DNA of 64,000 nt, from positions 930,001-994,000 of the forward strand of contig JAHEWK010000008.1 of assembly GCA_020740775.1 (NCBI GenBank), read 5' to 3'. Of the stretch, positions 12,495 to 23,329 are shown in pieces. Each line of letters opens with the position of its first letter. Positions within the stretch are counted from its first letter, which is position 1. The notes below the pieces were generated by a model. That model had not been told where the DNA came from. It saw only the letters and a list, made by a program, of their open reading frames with translations, and made no database searches. Made by a program: the position numbers and the translations under genes. Origin of the DNA: Ilyonectria destructans (lineage: Eukaryota; Ascomycota; Sordariomycetes; Hypocreales; Nectriaceae).

Positions 12495-12827
12495 CTTACT
12501 TTCTTTCTTGGTACCCTGCGACTTCACTCATTGTCCTTGACCGACCTCTCTCTTCCTTCTTCCACCCATTTAACCACTACATTCATTCCATTCTGCAACC
12601 GACCCCGGCACCTTCTCATCAGCCTTGATTCCCTCTTGAGATTTCGACTTTCCCCTTGTTTGATCTTCGCCGTTTGATCTTCGTCGAAGCATAACCAAAC
12701 ATATCGGCATATCGCCCCTGTCATTCTTTACCCTTCGGCCAACGACAAAGCTACACGAGAGATACTCGACGATATTCCTCTCCCCCCATCTTGAACCTTC
12801 CCGATCCAAAGATTTTATTCCGCCCAA

Positions 12828-14878
12828 ATGCTTGTCACTAGCCGGTGCGATTCGGATCACAGTTGGCCTTTCAACAAATACGATCCATCTCGGAAGCCAG
12901 CCAGTCCCCCACGCATGTCGAACCCCTATGGTGCTGGATTGTCGGCGCAGTCGCAATGGCAAGGACAGCATCAATATCCCTCCGGCGGTGCGAACGTCTT
13001 CCCAAACTCCCTTGAGTCCAGCAGTAGTGGCCAAGAGGCAGCACAGTCACGCCCGGCAGCTGAGACCGACAGGGACGCATTAGGAATTCATGTCAAGGAA
13101 GGCTCGAGACTGGCACAGATTCACAAACTCCCCGGCGTTGACGCGCTGCAAGACACGCATGCATCACCAGTTTCCACCCACTCAGAGACCATGGATGGAG
13201 GGCTTGGTTCGAAGATCGCTGGTTCGGTCCAAGGAAACCCGCACGGTGTTTTCGAGACACAGGGCCATGTGTCATTGTCTTCTCCTAACCAGCCTGGACA
13301 TGGCGACAAGGCACCTTCGGCGAAGAGTGATGAGGAGGATGACTTTGACGAGGATGACATATTGGATGGCGAGGGGGACCTCTCTTCACAGACTGCGGCT
13401 GAGCGGACTGCCGCTCGTCGAAAGATGAAGCGGTTTAGGTAGGACGGTTAGTCCCAAGGCTTCGAGAATACGGGCTGACATCAACCAGGCTCACCCACCA
13501 GCAGACTCGGTTCCTAATGAGCGAGTTTGCTAAGCAGCCACACCCCGATGCTGCTCATCGAGAGCGCCTCTCGAGGGAGATTCCTGGCCTGAGTCCTCGA
13601 CAGGTCCAAGTCTGGTTCCAGAACAGGTACGTAACAATACCGAGCAGAGTCTTAGTTCTTTGCTGACCCTTGCTAGGCGTGCCAAGATCAAGCGTCTCAA
13701 CGCCGACGACCGCGATCGAATGATAAAGATGAGAGCTGTTCCCGATGACTTCGACAACGTTCAAGCGCTTCATTCGCCATATGGCGCAGTGCACGGGCTA
13801 GGAACGCCCATGCCCTCCCCAGGAGATCTTGGAACTCAGTCCTACGCTCAGCACATGATCAGGCCTTTGGTAGTGGATGTGCGGAGAGGAGCACCGAGTG
13901 ATCACTCATCTCCTACTGGTCTGACACCGGGATTTGGAGGCCTTGGGTTCAACCCAGCTGGAGGTATGAGCAACACTGACCTGATGTCACCGATTTCACC
14001 GGCCCCAAACGATCGATACCCTTACGGAAGCCACTTCTCGGCCCCTATGAACGGTGGTGCAAGGACTTTGAACCCGTATGGGGGACATGGTGGCCTAGAA
14101 TCGTCCATGGACTCTACCAGACAGAGTCCGCCGCATCCTCTTCAGCCCTCTCAGCTTCGAGATTCCATCTCCCGTGCCAGGTCTGAGTCCGCGCAATCAC
14201 CTTTGCGCTCAAGCATGGCCTGGAAAGGTGATGCCATCGACTATGCGAACTATCGAGGAGCCAACACAAGTCCGAACATGAGTGATCGGAATCAATCCAT
14301 GTACCAACCCGGGCATATGGGGTCTTATGATTCGGCATCCTTCCCCAGTAAGAACTCCCCAACCAGCAGTCGAAGTCAGGGCTAATACTTCTACTTCAGA
14401 TAATTCACCTCAGCCGCCGACGAGCATGAGCTACTCTACGATGTCCTCTCCACTTAGCCGATCTCGACTTCGAGCAGCGACGGCAACACTGCCCCTGAAC
14501 GTCGATCCCCGGGACCACTATCGCAATACTGGCTCAGATGTGCACACCCAAAGCCCTTTGAGTCAACCTCGCTCCACGCCCACGTCGACGACATACAGCA
14601 CTTCTTCGTACGCAACGAGCTATCCGTCTGCACCTCTCGCTACCCCGGCAGAGTACTCCGTGCCAAGATCATCAGACCCAAAGGCGAACATGCAAGAGGC
14701 TCAGATGAGCGCTCCAATGGCCCCGCCTAGCGACTTCTCCCAGGCCCTTCATGGACACATGGGAAACCCAGATCAGGCACGCCATGACGCTCATAGGCAC
14801 ATGATGAGCGGGAGAGAGGGACATAAGCGAAAGAGAAGCCTTACACTCCCAACTGGATCGACTCGGCCCTTATTTTAA
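12828..14878 (+). CDS. Homeobox (homeodomain) transcription factor
   Basis: DNA-binding nuclear regulator. Exons are 12828-13438, 13489-13626, 13677-14347 and 14400-14878; phases are consistent and give 632 aa. The homeodomain lies at about residues 198-257. Helix 1 begins RFRLTHQQTRFLMSEF, and helix 3 carries the diagnostic VQVWFQNRRAKIKR; two introns interrupt the domain, one cutting the N of the recognition helix from RRAK. An acidic patch (DEEDDFDEDDILDGEGD) precedes it, and the long C-terminus is rich in Ser/Pro/Met/Gly and looks disordered, ending near HKRKRSL. 12828 is the first ATG after a long ATG-free leader and has A at -3; an in-frame ATG at 12915 (MSNPYG) is an alternative (603 aa). 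It could be an HTF1/HOX2-, PAH1- or HbxA-type development regulator; I cannot tell which. The 9-kb gene-free upstream region suits a developmental regulator. Confidence 0.9.
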
Positions 14879-16339
14879 TCGCTCCATGCTCGGAGCATTA
14901 CCAGTACGCGGTCTTGAAAGAAACGTCAAGGTGGTGGTGTTGGTTGTTTGACCCTGGCCGGTCCTGCACCTTGGAGTCGCTGGATTCTTCCCCCTTCGAT
15001 TCAGCGACTTGCATCCATCTCGCTGAACAACTTCTACACAACATCATACCCACTCTGCGCGTGGGCAGCACTGCCGGCAAAACCTCTCCGATTCTCTCCG
15101 TTCTTTTCGACTTTTCCCTTTGACGGTCTTGATCAATAATTGCATCCTGGCGCAATACAACGGTGGGTAAGTGGGTATCAGTGATGGGTTTTAGAGCTTG
15201 GCATGGTGAGCCCGGGCGGCTTGGGTATGATGACGACCTGTTTCCTTGTTTGCGGTTCTGGGCTGGTCTCGGCAATGATGATGATCTTTAAGCTTGGGCT
15301 TGGATGGAAAATCAGGAAGGGGGACATCGGCGTACATCATTGGGTTGCACGGAACGGACTGGATCTGTTTTTTTCTTTTTGGCAACTTTTTTTGGTGTAA
15401 ATACCGTAGATTGATAGGGGCCAAGATGGTCAGTGTCCTCTCTGGGCATCCCGCTTGACGCGGTAGACAGCGCTTTGAATAGTTGCGAAGAAGAACTCCG
15501 AGCTTTGCCTCGAGACATCAAAATGCTTCCTCATTGCAAGGTTTATGTGATAAGTCGCTAGAGATTTAATTGAATCCAAGCCAGACCAGTGCCCTACGTT
15601 GTGATCTACACCACTTTAAGACTTCGGGACTCGATTGATGTGATACAAATTTCGGGTGCATCGCACACGGCTTAGGCCCGTTGTTTACATCAGGGAAGCA
15701 TCACCTGGGATTAGAAGACCGAGAATCTGACAGGTTATCCATCAGCCTCCGTCTCGGTGTAAGGGTGGGTTCATTGGGGTTTGAGTGTCGATTCACAAGT
15801 CAGATAATGCCTTTCTCCTCCCTGAACCAAGTGGTTATCAGTCAATTGGATGATTGACTGACAACGACAGCCATGGCTCGTAGGTTTACCAGATGTAAAG
15901 GTGTCATCATGTGAATAGGAAACCACAAGGGCGGCATTCCTTTGCAAAAAAAACTTACATATTGCGAGGGAACGCTACTGATTTAAGGACAAAGGATGAT
16001 TCCTCCATCTGCAGGGCGAACTTGGGGATTGCACATTGTCACAGCCATGCAAGGTCAAGCATGAATAAATGTTACTTGCATCAGGTCATCAGCGCATCAT
16101 GGCAGCCGCACGAGGGGCCCTCGTGATGATGGTTTTTGGCAAGGTTATAGTTTGTTCTCGACCACTGATCTCCGTTTGTTTGTCAGCAGCGAATGAGTTC
16201 GAGCAAAGTCGGCGCGCTGGCGAAGAAATGGGAGGTGGTCTGGGGTTATATTGTTGAGAGAAAAGAAAGAAAATTCGGCGGCGCCGTGATGCACGAAGTT
16301 GATCTTATCGCAGAGAATTGGTCATGTGACTTGGCTTCT

Positions 16340-16377
16340 TTTGTGGCTCTTTGTGGGCCCTTTGTGGATATTTGTGG
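16340..16377. repeat. Four TTTGTGG words at 10-11 bp spacing
   Basis: TTTGTGG begins at 16340, 16350, 16361 and 16371, one helical turn apart, while the bases between copies differ. A fifth related CCCTTTGTG lies near 16590. The array is about 0.7 kb upstream of the med19 ATG. Identical words with divergent spacers suggest binding sites rather than a slippage repeat. Confidence 0.6.
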
Positions 16378-16382
16378 ATCTG

Positions 16383-16427
16383 CGGAGGAGGCGCGAGGAG
16401 GCGCGAGGCAGAGGCGCGAGGCAGAGG
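16383..16427. repeat. GC-rich tandem repeat (GAGGCGCGAGG units)
   Basis: Several copies of gaggcgcgag and its variant gaggcagag in tandem. They directly follow the TTTGTGG array upstream of med19. Confidence 0.7.
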
Positions 16428-16969
16428 GGGAGGGCTGCCTGAGAGTTAAGGTACGTATTTCCGGTGTGGCCCAGGCTAAGATTCGGGGATGTCGCGGGGC
16501 TGCCTGCGACAGCGGAGTGGTGCGACTGGTGCGACTGGTGTGGAAGTCTGGCGAAGAAAGGCGGAGGTACCTGTGGCTCACGTGGCCGGGGCCCTTTGTG
16601 ACTGGTCCCAGCCACTCAAAGTGGCGGCTCCGAACGCTTTCAGTCAGCAAACCCCGGCGGGTGCGTGTGAGACGGCGAGTACGTACCTGCCTGCCTGCGT
16701 TTGCCGGGCCCTTATGACATTGCCTCGTCTTTCAGGCCCAAACATCTCTCTCCCTCATTCCACACTCCACACCTTCACCACCTCACTCACCCCCGACTCA
16801 ACCTCCATCAACGACCCTACGATCGCCTCCTTCGACGCCAACCCTCGCTCGCCCGCGACATTCGCCCATTTCCCCTCGAAACCGTCGACTTTTCACCCCT
16901 CGATCCCCATCTATCGACTCGCCGCCGCCCGCCGCGCCGATCCCGAGCCGAGAAAACCCAGCGCAGTGC

Positions 16970-16984
16970 ATGACGTTAAGCTGA
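16970..16984 (+). promoter_or_regulatory. Four-codon uORF (MTLS) in the med19 leader
   Basis: ATG ACG TTA AGC TGA ends 75 bp before the med19 ATG, inside the C-rich segment that probably forms the 5' leader. It could modulate initiation if transcribed. Confidence 0.35.
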
Positions 16985-17059
16985 GAGCCGAGCGCAGCGA
17001 CACTCGGTCGGCGGCCGGCGCGACTCTCGCCACAACCCTCCCTCGCGGAGACGTCCACA

Positions 17060-18276
17060 ATGTCGTTCCACCCTCAGACGCCCCAGAGTCCATCGCAATT
17101 CTCCTCCGGGACCTCGGACCCCGTGTCCAGCGCGGCCACCTCTATGACGGCCGCGTCCACGGCCACCACCTTGCCGACTCCCGCCCACAGCGTCAACGGA
17201 AGCGCCTCCCAACCCGACCTCATCATGGCCGACGACTCGCCGCACAAGCGGAAGCGCTCCATGGATGACAGCGGCGACCGTGAGCAGAAGAAGATTCACC
17301 TCGAGGAAAGCAAGCTTGGCATTGAGGACCTGCATCTCGATGTAGGGAAGAAATACCTGCTTTGCCAAACTCGTAAGACTCCCTTCGCCGTCCTCTTCCC
17401 GCTCCTTCTGGCGCCACCACCTTGACTTGGAGACAAGTCGCGGGCATCTCGTGATTCCCGCAAGAGAATTGTTTGTTAACATCAGTTATCTTTAGCGCAC
17501 CCTGAATCCCTCCCACGGGCCTCGGAAGATTTGTACGAGATGTTCAACCTTGCCAGCCTGGCTGCCGAGGTTGCTCGAGAGAAGCCAAACGGAGAGAAGA
17601 ATGCTCTGCGAAAAACGTACAAGGGCCACATCAAGCGATTAGGCGTCGCTGGTCACTTTGACGTGCAGAAGAAGAAGGAGGACGCGCCTTCAGAGTTCAT
17701 GGCCATGCTTCAGGTCCCTGATCTCGAGTGGAACGTCCACCAGGTGAAGGGCCGAGAGATTACCGACGGTCTCTCAGATATCAGCCTCGCAAGTCTCGGA
17801 CGAGCAGTCACTATGGCCAAAGGCCCCATACCGAAGGGTGTGTGGGATTCGTCGGTACTGGGGGACATCGCGCCATCAAACGGAGACTCGAAGCAGCCAT
17901 CCTCAGCGAGGCCCACCGCCCCAAACACGCCCTTGGCTGGCGCTCCTGGTGCGGTAAACAGGCTCAAGTCACAGGGTCCTCCGGGCTCAGATCCCTTGCG
18001 ACCTCGGCGGAACATCAAGAAGCGAACCTACGGCGATAGCAGTTATGAAGGCTACGGAGAGGGCTTTCCTGATGATGATGCGGGCGTGGAAGCGGGATAC
18101 TCTACGGGAGAGGGAGAGGGAGGCCAGAAGCGCCGCAAGAAGGTAAACACCCGCCCCTTGCTCACCATCAAAATTTTCTCATCTAATCTCATTCGCATTA
18201 GAACCCAGGAAATGCGTCTCCCTACCCGAGCGCTATGCGCCAACAAAGCTACGGCCCTGGCATGGTTGGCGCCTGA
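17060..18276 (+). CDS. rox3: Mediator complex subunit 19 (Rox3/Med19)
   Basis: Head-module subunit of Mediator, bridging activators and RNA polymerase II in the nucleus. Exons are 17060-17372, 17496-18142 and 18202-18276, giving 344 aa. After a disordered Ser/Thr/Pro-rich N-terminus comes a basic NLS-like stretch (SPHKRKRSM). The conserved Rox3 core starts near [11 protein letters not shown] and continues through [17 protein letters not shown] and [15 protein letters not shown], where the C of CQTPHP is joined across intron 1. A second basic patch (QKRRKK) is split from the C-terminus [20 protein letters not shown] by intron 2; without that splice the ORF would read into 3' sequence to 18391. 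The gene is convergent with the Zn(II)2Cys6 regulator. The family call is confident. Confidence 0.93.
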
Positions 18277-19724
18277 AGTTCTTCCGCCGCGGTTATTCAA
18301 CCAGGTCCTCCCTTTTCTCGACGGCTCATCCCATCCCATGCCAGCAAACCTCTTCCAGCCAACTAATAGACCTCATAAGAGGGTGTCTTAGGCTCAAGGG
18401 ATCTTGCAGGTATCACTCACAGGCGAAAAAAAAATCTCCCAGTTGCTCACGATATCCTTCCTCCCGGTTGGCTTTCTTCCTTTTTTTCCTTTTCCATAAA
18501 TTGTACAGGTATACCACGATACACACGAGAGGCGCCTCCTCCGAAAGGGGGACGCAAAAAGACGGCCGCCTCTATCACATTCCAAAAAACCAGTTGCCAA
18601 TCTTGTTTTATTCGTTATTTTTACGCTTTTTCTGCTTTCACTATGGCATTTTGCACGGACGGACTTCCGTCCATCAGCACGGCGTTTGGGCACAGGGGGA
18701 ACGGACGGTACTCATTTTGAACTCAACGGGGGAAGAGGAAGGGAAGGGGATGGCGACTGCGGAAAGGGTGGCAATTCCGTCCAGTCGGAGGGATGGTCTC
18801 TCGAGACACGGCCTACTCTCTTGTTTTTTGTGTCTCCTTTCTCTCTTCTTGCTACTTTTTTTATGCTGCCTTTTGATGGTCGGCGGGGGATGAAGGCAAA
18901 GGTTGGCGTGGGCAAATCCTTTGCAACGATGGTGGTTTTCCGCGGTCTTTTTTGCATGGACTCGTTGATGAATGGCAAAGGCTCTAGGGCGGCAACGGGA
19001 AACACGGACGACGCGGACGACGACGGTGGATGGAAGGACGGGTGAAAACACAGCGCAGTAGGCATTCATGTGGTTTCTTCTTGGATTAGATGCCGGTAGA
19101 GTCGCAATTCGACACCTGGTTTCAGCGAATCACGAGCCGCCATGCCCTTCTCTCTCGGTGATTGTGATTGTGAATCTACCGCCATGCGCCGTGGTGTGAT
19201 GCGCATCTTGGTTCGGCGAGCTGCGGGTTCCATGGTTGTTTCAGTCGCTGTGCTAAGTGGTCTGTCTGGTGGTTTCTTTGTCGCTTCGAGACGTGGGGGA
19301 TATGAAAGGGGCAGCACAACGCCTGAAACAAAGCGCAAAGGAGCCAACGGGGTCGTCGTCATTCACTGGTGAGGCTTTGGATCAAAGAAATAATCAATCT
19401 ACTACTCCAAAATGAGAAATGTGCTCAGAAATCGAGACATTGTGTTGTTCACCAGAACTAGTCTACCAGGCCGCAATCAAGGCTCCAAAGAGATGAGAGG
19501 ATGAAAGAGAAAAACAAAGAGATCCCAGAATACTCCTCCTACATCCAATAGTTGCATCATGTCGCATGTCTCATAACGCCCTCGTCCAGATGGCTTTTCC
19601 CCGCGGCTTCCACACATTACCACCCACAGATTACACCCCATCATGTTTGATGTACACTGTCTACCACCATTCTCTGCCCTTACACTTCGGCTTTGTCCCC
19701 TGCCAGCTGCTTAGCGGCGCTTGG
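18277..19724. other. Convergent intergenic region, med19 / Zn(II)2Cys6 regulator
   Basis: About 1.4 kb between two 3' ends. It contains A- and T-runs (for example near 18430 and 18480-18500) likely to belong to the two 3' untranslated regions. The open frames here (for example 18468-18893) have no family features and skewed composition. No gene called. Confidence 0.6.
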
Positions 19725-22707
19725 TCATTGCGGCGCAGCACCCATCAAGTGATCAATGTTGAAGTTGCCGTTCTCGACCGTTGGGTATGCACCGCCACTC
19801 ATCTCAGCGAATGTAAAGTCCAAGTTCATGGGCAAGCTGAAGAGGTCGTGTGGGAGGACCGGCTGTTGGAACATTGCTCCGGGGTGCATGGGCGGAGAAT
19901 GCACGCCAGGGACAAAGTTGAAGGAGTCGTAGTCCCCGTTTTGGGACATGCCAAAGTCCTGAGGCCAGCCGGCCGAGCCAATCGGTGGAGAGCCGCCGTT
20001 TACAGAGGTCGGCATGGAGAAGGGCGAGCCATGATCCGGCCTCTGTGAAGGCGAGCGATGGCTGTTTGGGTCACCTCCAGGAGATGTTGAATTTGCAGCC
20101 CGAGGGGTCTGTGTCGCAGAGAAACTGGATGGAGTGGCCGTCGAGGAAGACGTCGTGTAGGCTGGAGGCTTGCTCGATGTGTCCTGGGGCTTGCGTTTGC
20201 GACGTGAAGACTGGTCCTTCTCCGCCTTCTCGATGACTGCCCTGGCGATACGCTCAAACTCTGCGCAGATGCCGAGCATTCGGTGAACACCTCCTTGTTC
20301 GGCCTCTTGTCCCAGCATAGAGAGGAAGGTAACCACCGTATTCATCAGTCGGGTGTCCGATTTGGCGCGTGGGTCCACAGGATTCTGCAAGATGTTGCCG
20401 AACAATGTCACGAGAGCAGAAACGGGGAAATACAAAATCATCCTGGGTAAGAAATCAGCCTTCAGGTCTAGGGGAGCGGGATGGATAACAAAACTTACCA
20501 GACACAAGAAAAGTCGCCCTGTGGGACGTACTTCAGCAACGACACGGACGCCCTCGCCGCGTTGGTGCAAATGGTCGCCGAAGAGAAGACTCGAGGGTTG
20601 AGGGGCTTCGAATTCAGGCCCTGGATGGCGTAGTTGGAAAGACGGCTAGTCCAGTATCCGTGGTGAATAGACATGCGATGAATCGTTGTTAGGCAGTTGT
20701 AGTAAGTGAGGTGGACCATGACAACGTGGAGGATCAGGGGAGTGTGCGAAGCCTTGATCTCATGTTCGGGGCGGAAGTCAACGGGGATTCTGTCCTTCCA
20801 ATCCTCCAGCTTCTGGTCGAGCTCGCCGATGGTGTTGAGCAGGTCACCGTCAGACTGCTTCGTAGCCTGCACCGAGTATAGCCGCTTATACACCTCGCTC
20901 TCGATTGTTGCAACCTCGCACATGACCCGGAACAGGTTCATTTTGCCTTTCCCATCTGCCAGTGGGATATTGCCGATATTGTCCACAGGATCAGCTTCTG
21001 GGAGCTCCACGTTCATATCGTCGTCGTCCTGTGCGGGTGGCCGGCCGGATCGGAGGCACAGATCCTTGTCCAGCATGTAAGCAATCCAGAAGACCCTCTT
21101 CCGCTGCTCAATCTCGATGGGGTTGAGGTTGAAGCCCGTACCGCGCTTGTGGAGGCCGATACTGTGGGCTAGACGCATAGCGGCTGAGATGAGAAGGAAG
21201 CTCGGTTGGGGGTTGGGGGTTCCCTGCATGAACAAGGCCATGCCCAGGAGAGCCTGGACACTCAGAAGGTCCGTATTCCGCATCATCAGCTCGGGGAACA
21301 CGCCCATTGCATTCTTCAGATAGCCCCAAGCCTTTTCATCTTCGTCCTGGGGCACCAGGTTACTCATGACACGCAGACGGTGGGCGATGGCAAGTGTAAC
21401 ATTGAGACTGGCCCACCAGCCGGAGCCATGGTAGGGTTCAGTGGAGTACTGTAGTTCCACAAGGTGCATGAAAGTAGGCTGGTGGAAGAGGGGAAAGATG
21501 CAGTTGAAGTTCTCGAAGAAATCCTTAAGGAGGGACAAGGCCTCGGGCTTCGAGGGCAAAGGGCGGAAGATCTGGCGGCGGAACAGATCGCCAAAGACCT
21601 CAGGTTTCCAGTTAGTCCACTTGTGGTCGTCGACGGAAACGTCGGATATGGTGCGCTGGAAGGACTGGTCGCCCGTCTTGGTGTTGACCCATTGGATTCC
21701 CTTGGGAGAAAAGATGGAGAAGCCAGATGACGATCCTGCGCTTGGTCAGCAAGAGTAGCCCGTGTTAGTCTGCAAGGACAACTAACCGATATATCTCGTC
21801 TCGCCGTAGTTGTTGGTTACTAGAGAGCACATCATCTCTGACAGGGCTTCGACTTCTTCTTGCCCCTCTGGGTTCTTGTCCGCAGGGGGGCTCGTAGATT
21901 TGAACTTCTCATCCTTAGGAATGACGGCGGCAGCGGGGGCCGGGGATGTAAATGAGCTCTGCGGGGTGGACTCGGCTCCATCGGTGGCCGATGGTACGGA
22001 AGTAGCTTGCGAGGGAGAAGTTGGAGAGGATGTGGTAGCCAAAGAAGCCTGCCGCGATTGTTGATTCCTCTCCATGAGCTTCTTCTCCAGAACACTGAGG
22101 TCGACATCGCCTTCCTCGTCGTCGAGGAGTCCTACAGAAGGTCAGCGGGGGCTCTGGGAGTGAAGATTCGTAAAATTCAGGGTGATGGCGCACCTGAGAG
22201 TCTTAGAAGATGTTCCATGCGCCCAAGTCGGTTCTCTAGGCCTTCAATATACTTGGCGCTGAGAATTGGTCAGCAACTAGACGATAGTGCCTCCATACGG
22301 TGAGGGCCAGACATACCCCTTGGGAGGGCTGCGCTTCTTCTCAACCTGGGTGAAGACACATTCGGTCTTGTAGTTTGTGCAGTGACTGCAAGCAGGCAGC
22401 TTGCCGTCGCACTTGATCTTCTTCTTCCTGCACATATCACAGGCCTATGGGTGACGAGGCGGATTAGCACTACGGCCAGGCGCTCCCGGTTGCGCCGGAA
22501 GTACTGCGAGAGGCAACTCACCCGAGCAATCCTCCTCCGCTTGGCCTCGACAGAGTCGTCAAGCAACATGGCCGAGTCCTGGAACATTTGGGCGGCCAGG
22601 TCGGACGTCATGTGAGGGAGGCCATCGTAGCTTCCAAATATCTGGGGGGGCTGATTGAGGAGGGGCGGCGGCGCCATGGTTGGGATCTGGAATCCCATGT
22701 GGTCCAT
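19725..22707 (-). CDS. Zn(II)2Cys6 transcription factor with fungal-specific TF domain
   Basis: Fungal binuclear-zinc-cluster regulator. Exons from the start are 22522-22707, 22444-22317, 22258-22194, 22131-21787, 21735-20499 and 20442-19725; every join keeps frame, giving 892 aa. Residues 64-91 carry six cysteines spaced C-X2-C-X6-C-X6-C-X2-C-X6-C with the basic loop RKKKIK, encoded by an exon of its own between introns 1 and 2. It is followed by a linker and coiled coil ([20 protein letters not shown]), then a Ser/Thr/Pro-rich segment. The fungal_trans domain covers about residues 290-560, with [30 protein letters not shown] and [21 protein letters not shown]. The C-terminus is Gly/Pro/Ser/Phe-rich with [20 protein letters not shown], a plausible activation region. 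I do not recognise the regulon; a carbon-metabolism regulator is only a guess. An in-frame Met at residue 4 is an alternative start. Confidence 0.92.
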
Positions 22708-22819
22708 GATGAGGGTGTGAAGCGGGCTATGGGAGCCGCGGTAGAGGGATCGTGGGTTTATGGTCGAGGGTTCGATCTAGGAGGAGCAGCGGCTCGATGG
22801 TGACCCAGACGAAGGCAAT

Positions 22820-22857
22820 GCGGTGCGGTGGGTGCGGCGCGGTGCGGCGCGGCGCGG
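22820..22857. repeat. GCGGTGCGGCGCGG repeat in the regulator leader
   Basis: Near-perfect reiteration of gcggt/gcggc units, about 115 bp upstream of the Zn(II)2Cys6 start codon, probably within its transcribed leader. A GC-rich leader repeat can form stable RNA structure. Confidence 0.7.
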
Positions 22858-23302
22858 AGTATGGGCGTGCGGGAGGAGTCGGCCGGCAGCAGGGCTACCT
22901 TGAAGACGCACGATTTCGTGCGCAGGTGAGGGGCCAAGATGCAGCGGTGCTGCGGTGCTGCTGTGCTGCGCTGTGGTTGCGACGGAGGGCGATGAGGACG
23001 GGATTAATTGAGGCGGGTGGGAGGCCAAAGGTGAGGGCGAAGAGGTGAGTTTAACGATGTTGTGTGTGGTTGTGTGTGTGTGGTGTGAATGGAACTGTCG
23101 GAGGAACTTGTTGAAGGCGGGTCCGCCAGATGAGATGCGGACGGTCTCGACGGAGTGAGATGGAGGCGCCGCGCTAAAAACCAAGTCAGCCAAAGAGCCG
23201 GCACTGCAGGCCCGGTACCGACCAGTAACCGCTAACGCGATGCACGTCCAGCGAGTACTGTGCTGTACCTTGGGTACCTGAGGGAGGTAGGGAGGGTGCC
23301 CG

Positions 23303-23329
23303 ATGTACCTAATGTACCTAATGTACCTA
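23303..23329. repeat. Three tandem copies of atgtaccta
   Basis: Three perfect 9-bp copies, followed 21 bp later by GGTACCTACC (23351-23360). It contains the TACCTA word that recurs in other intergenic regions of this window. Confidence 0.85.

Larger units (their letters stand above)
3734..12827. other. 9.1-kb interval with no credible coding gene, upstream of the homeobox gene
   Basis: No frame on either strand shows family similarity or a spliceable gene; open frames are short and of irregular composition. Visible content: an AATAAA signal (3822-3827) of the preceding gene; a mixed-composition stretch to about 6.9 kb; short repeats at 10188-10209 and 11945-12002; TACCTACC/GGTACT words near 9578 and 9803; and a CT-rich, ATG-poor leader at about 12.43-12.83 kb belonging to the homeobox gene. 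It most likely holds the regulatory region and perhaps noncoding transcripts of that gene. Part of it could be decayed DNA. Confidence 0.6.
14879..17059. other. Intergenic: homeobox 3' region and med19 promoter
   Basis: No credible gene. The left part (to about 15.5 kb) looks like the homeobox 3' untranslated region. The right part holds the phased TTTGTGG array (16340-16377), a GGCGCGAGG repeat (16383-16427), a CACGTG core near 16578, a GTACGTACCTGCCTGCCTGC stretch near 16677, then a C-rich leader with a small uORF. Confidence 0.6.

Noticed and set aside
16489..17268. 259-codon plus-strand frame overlapping the med19 start
   Set aside because: It starts in promoter sequence, is Pro/Arg-rich and low in structure, and overlaps the conserved med19 reading frame. 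It looks like chance openness in GC-rich DNA.
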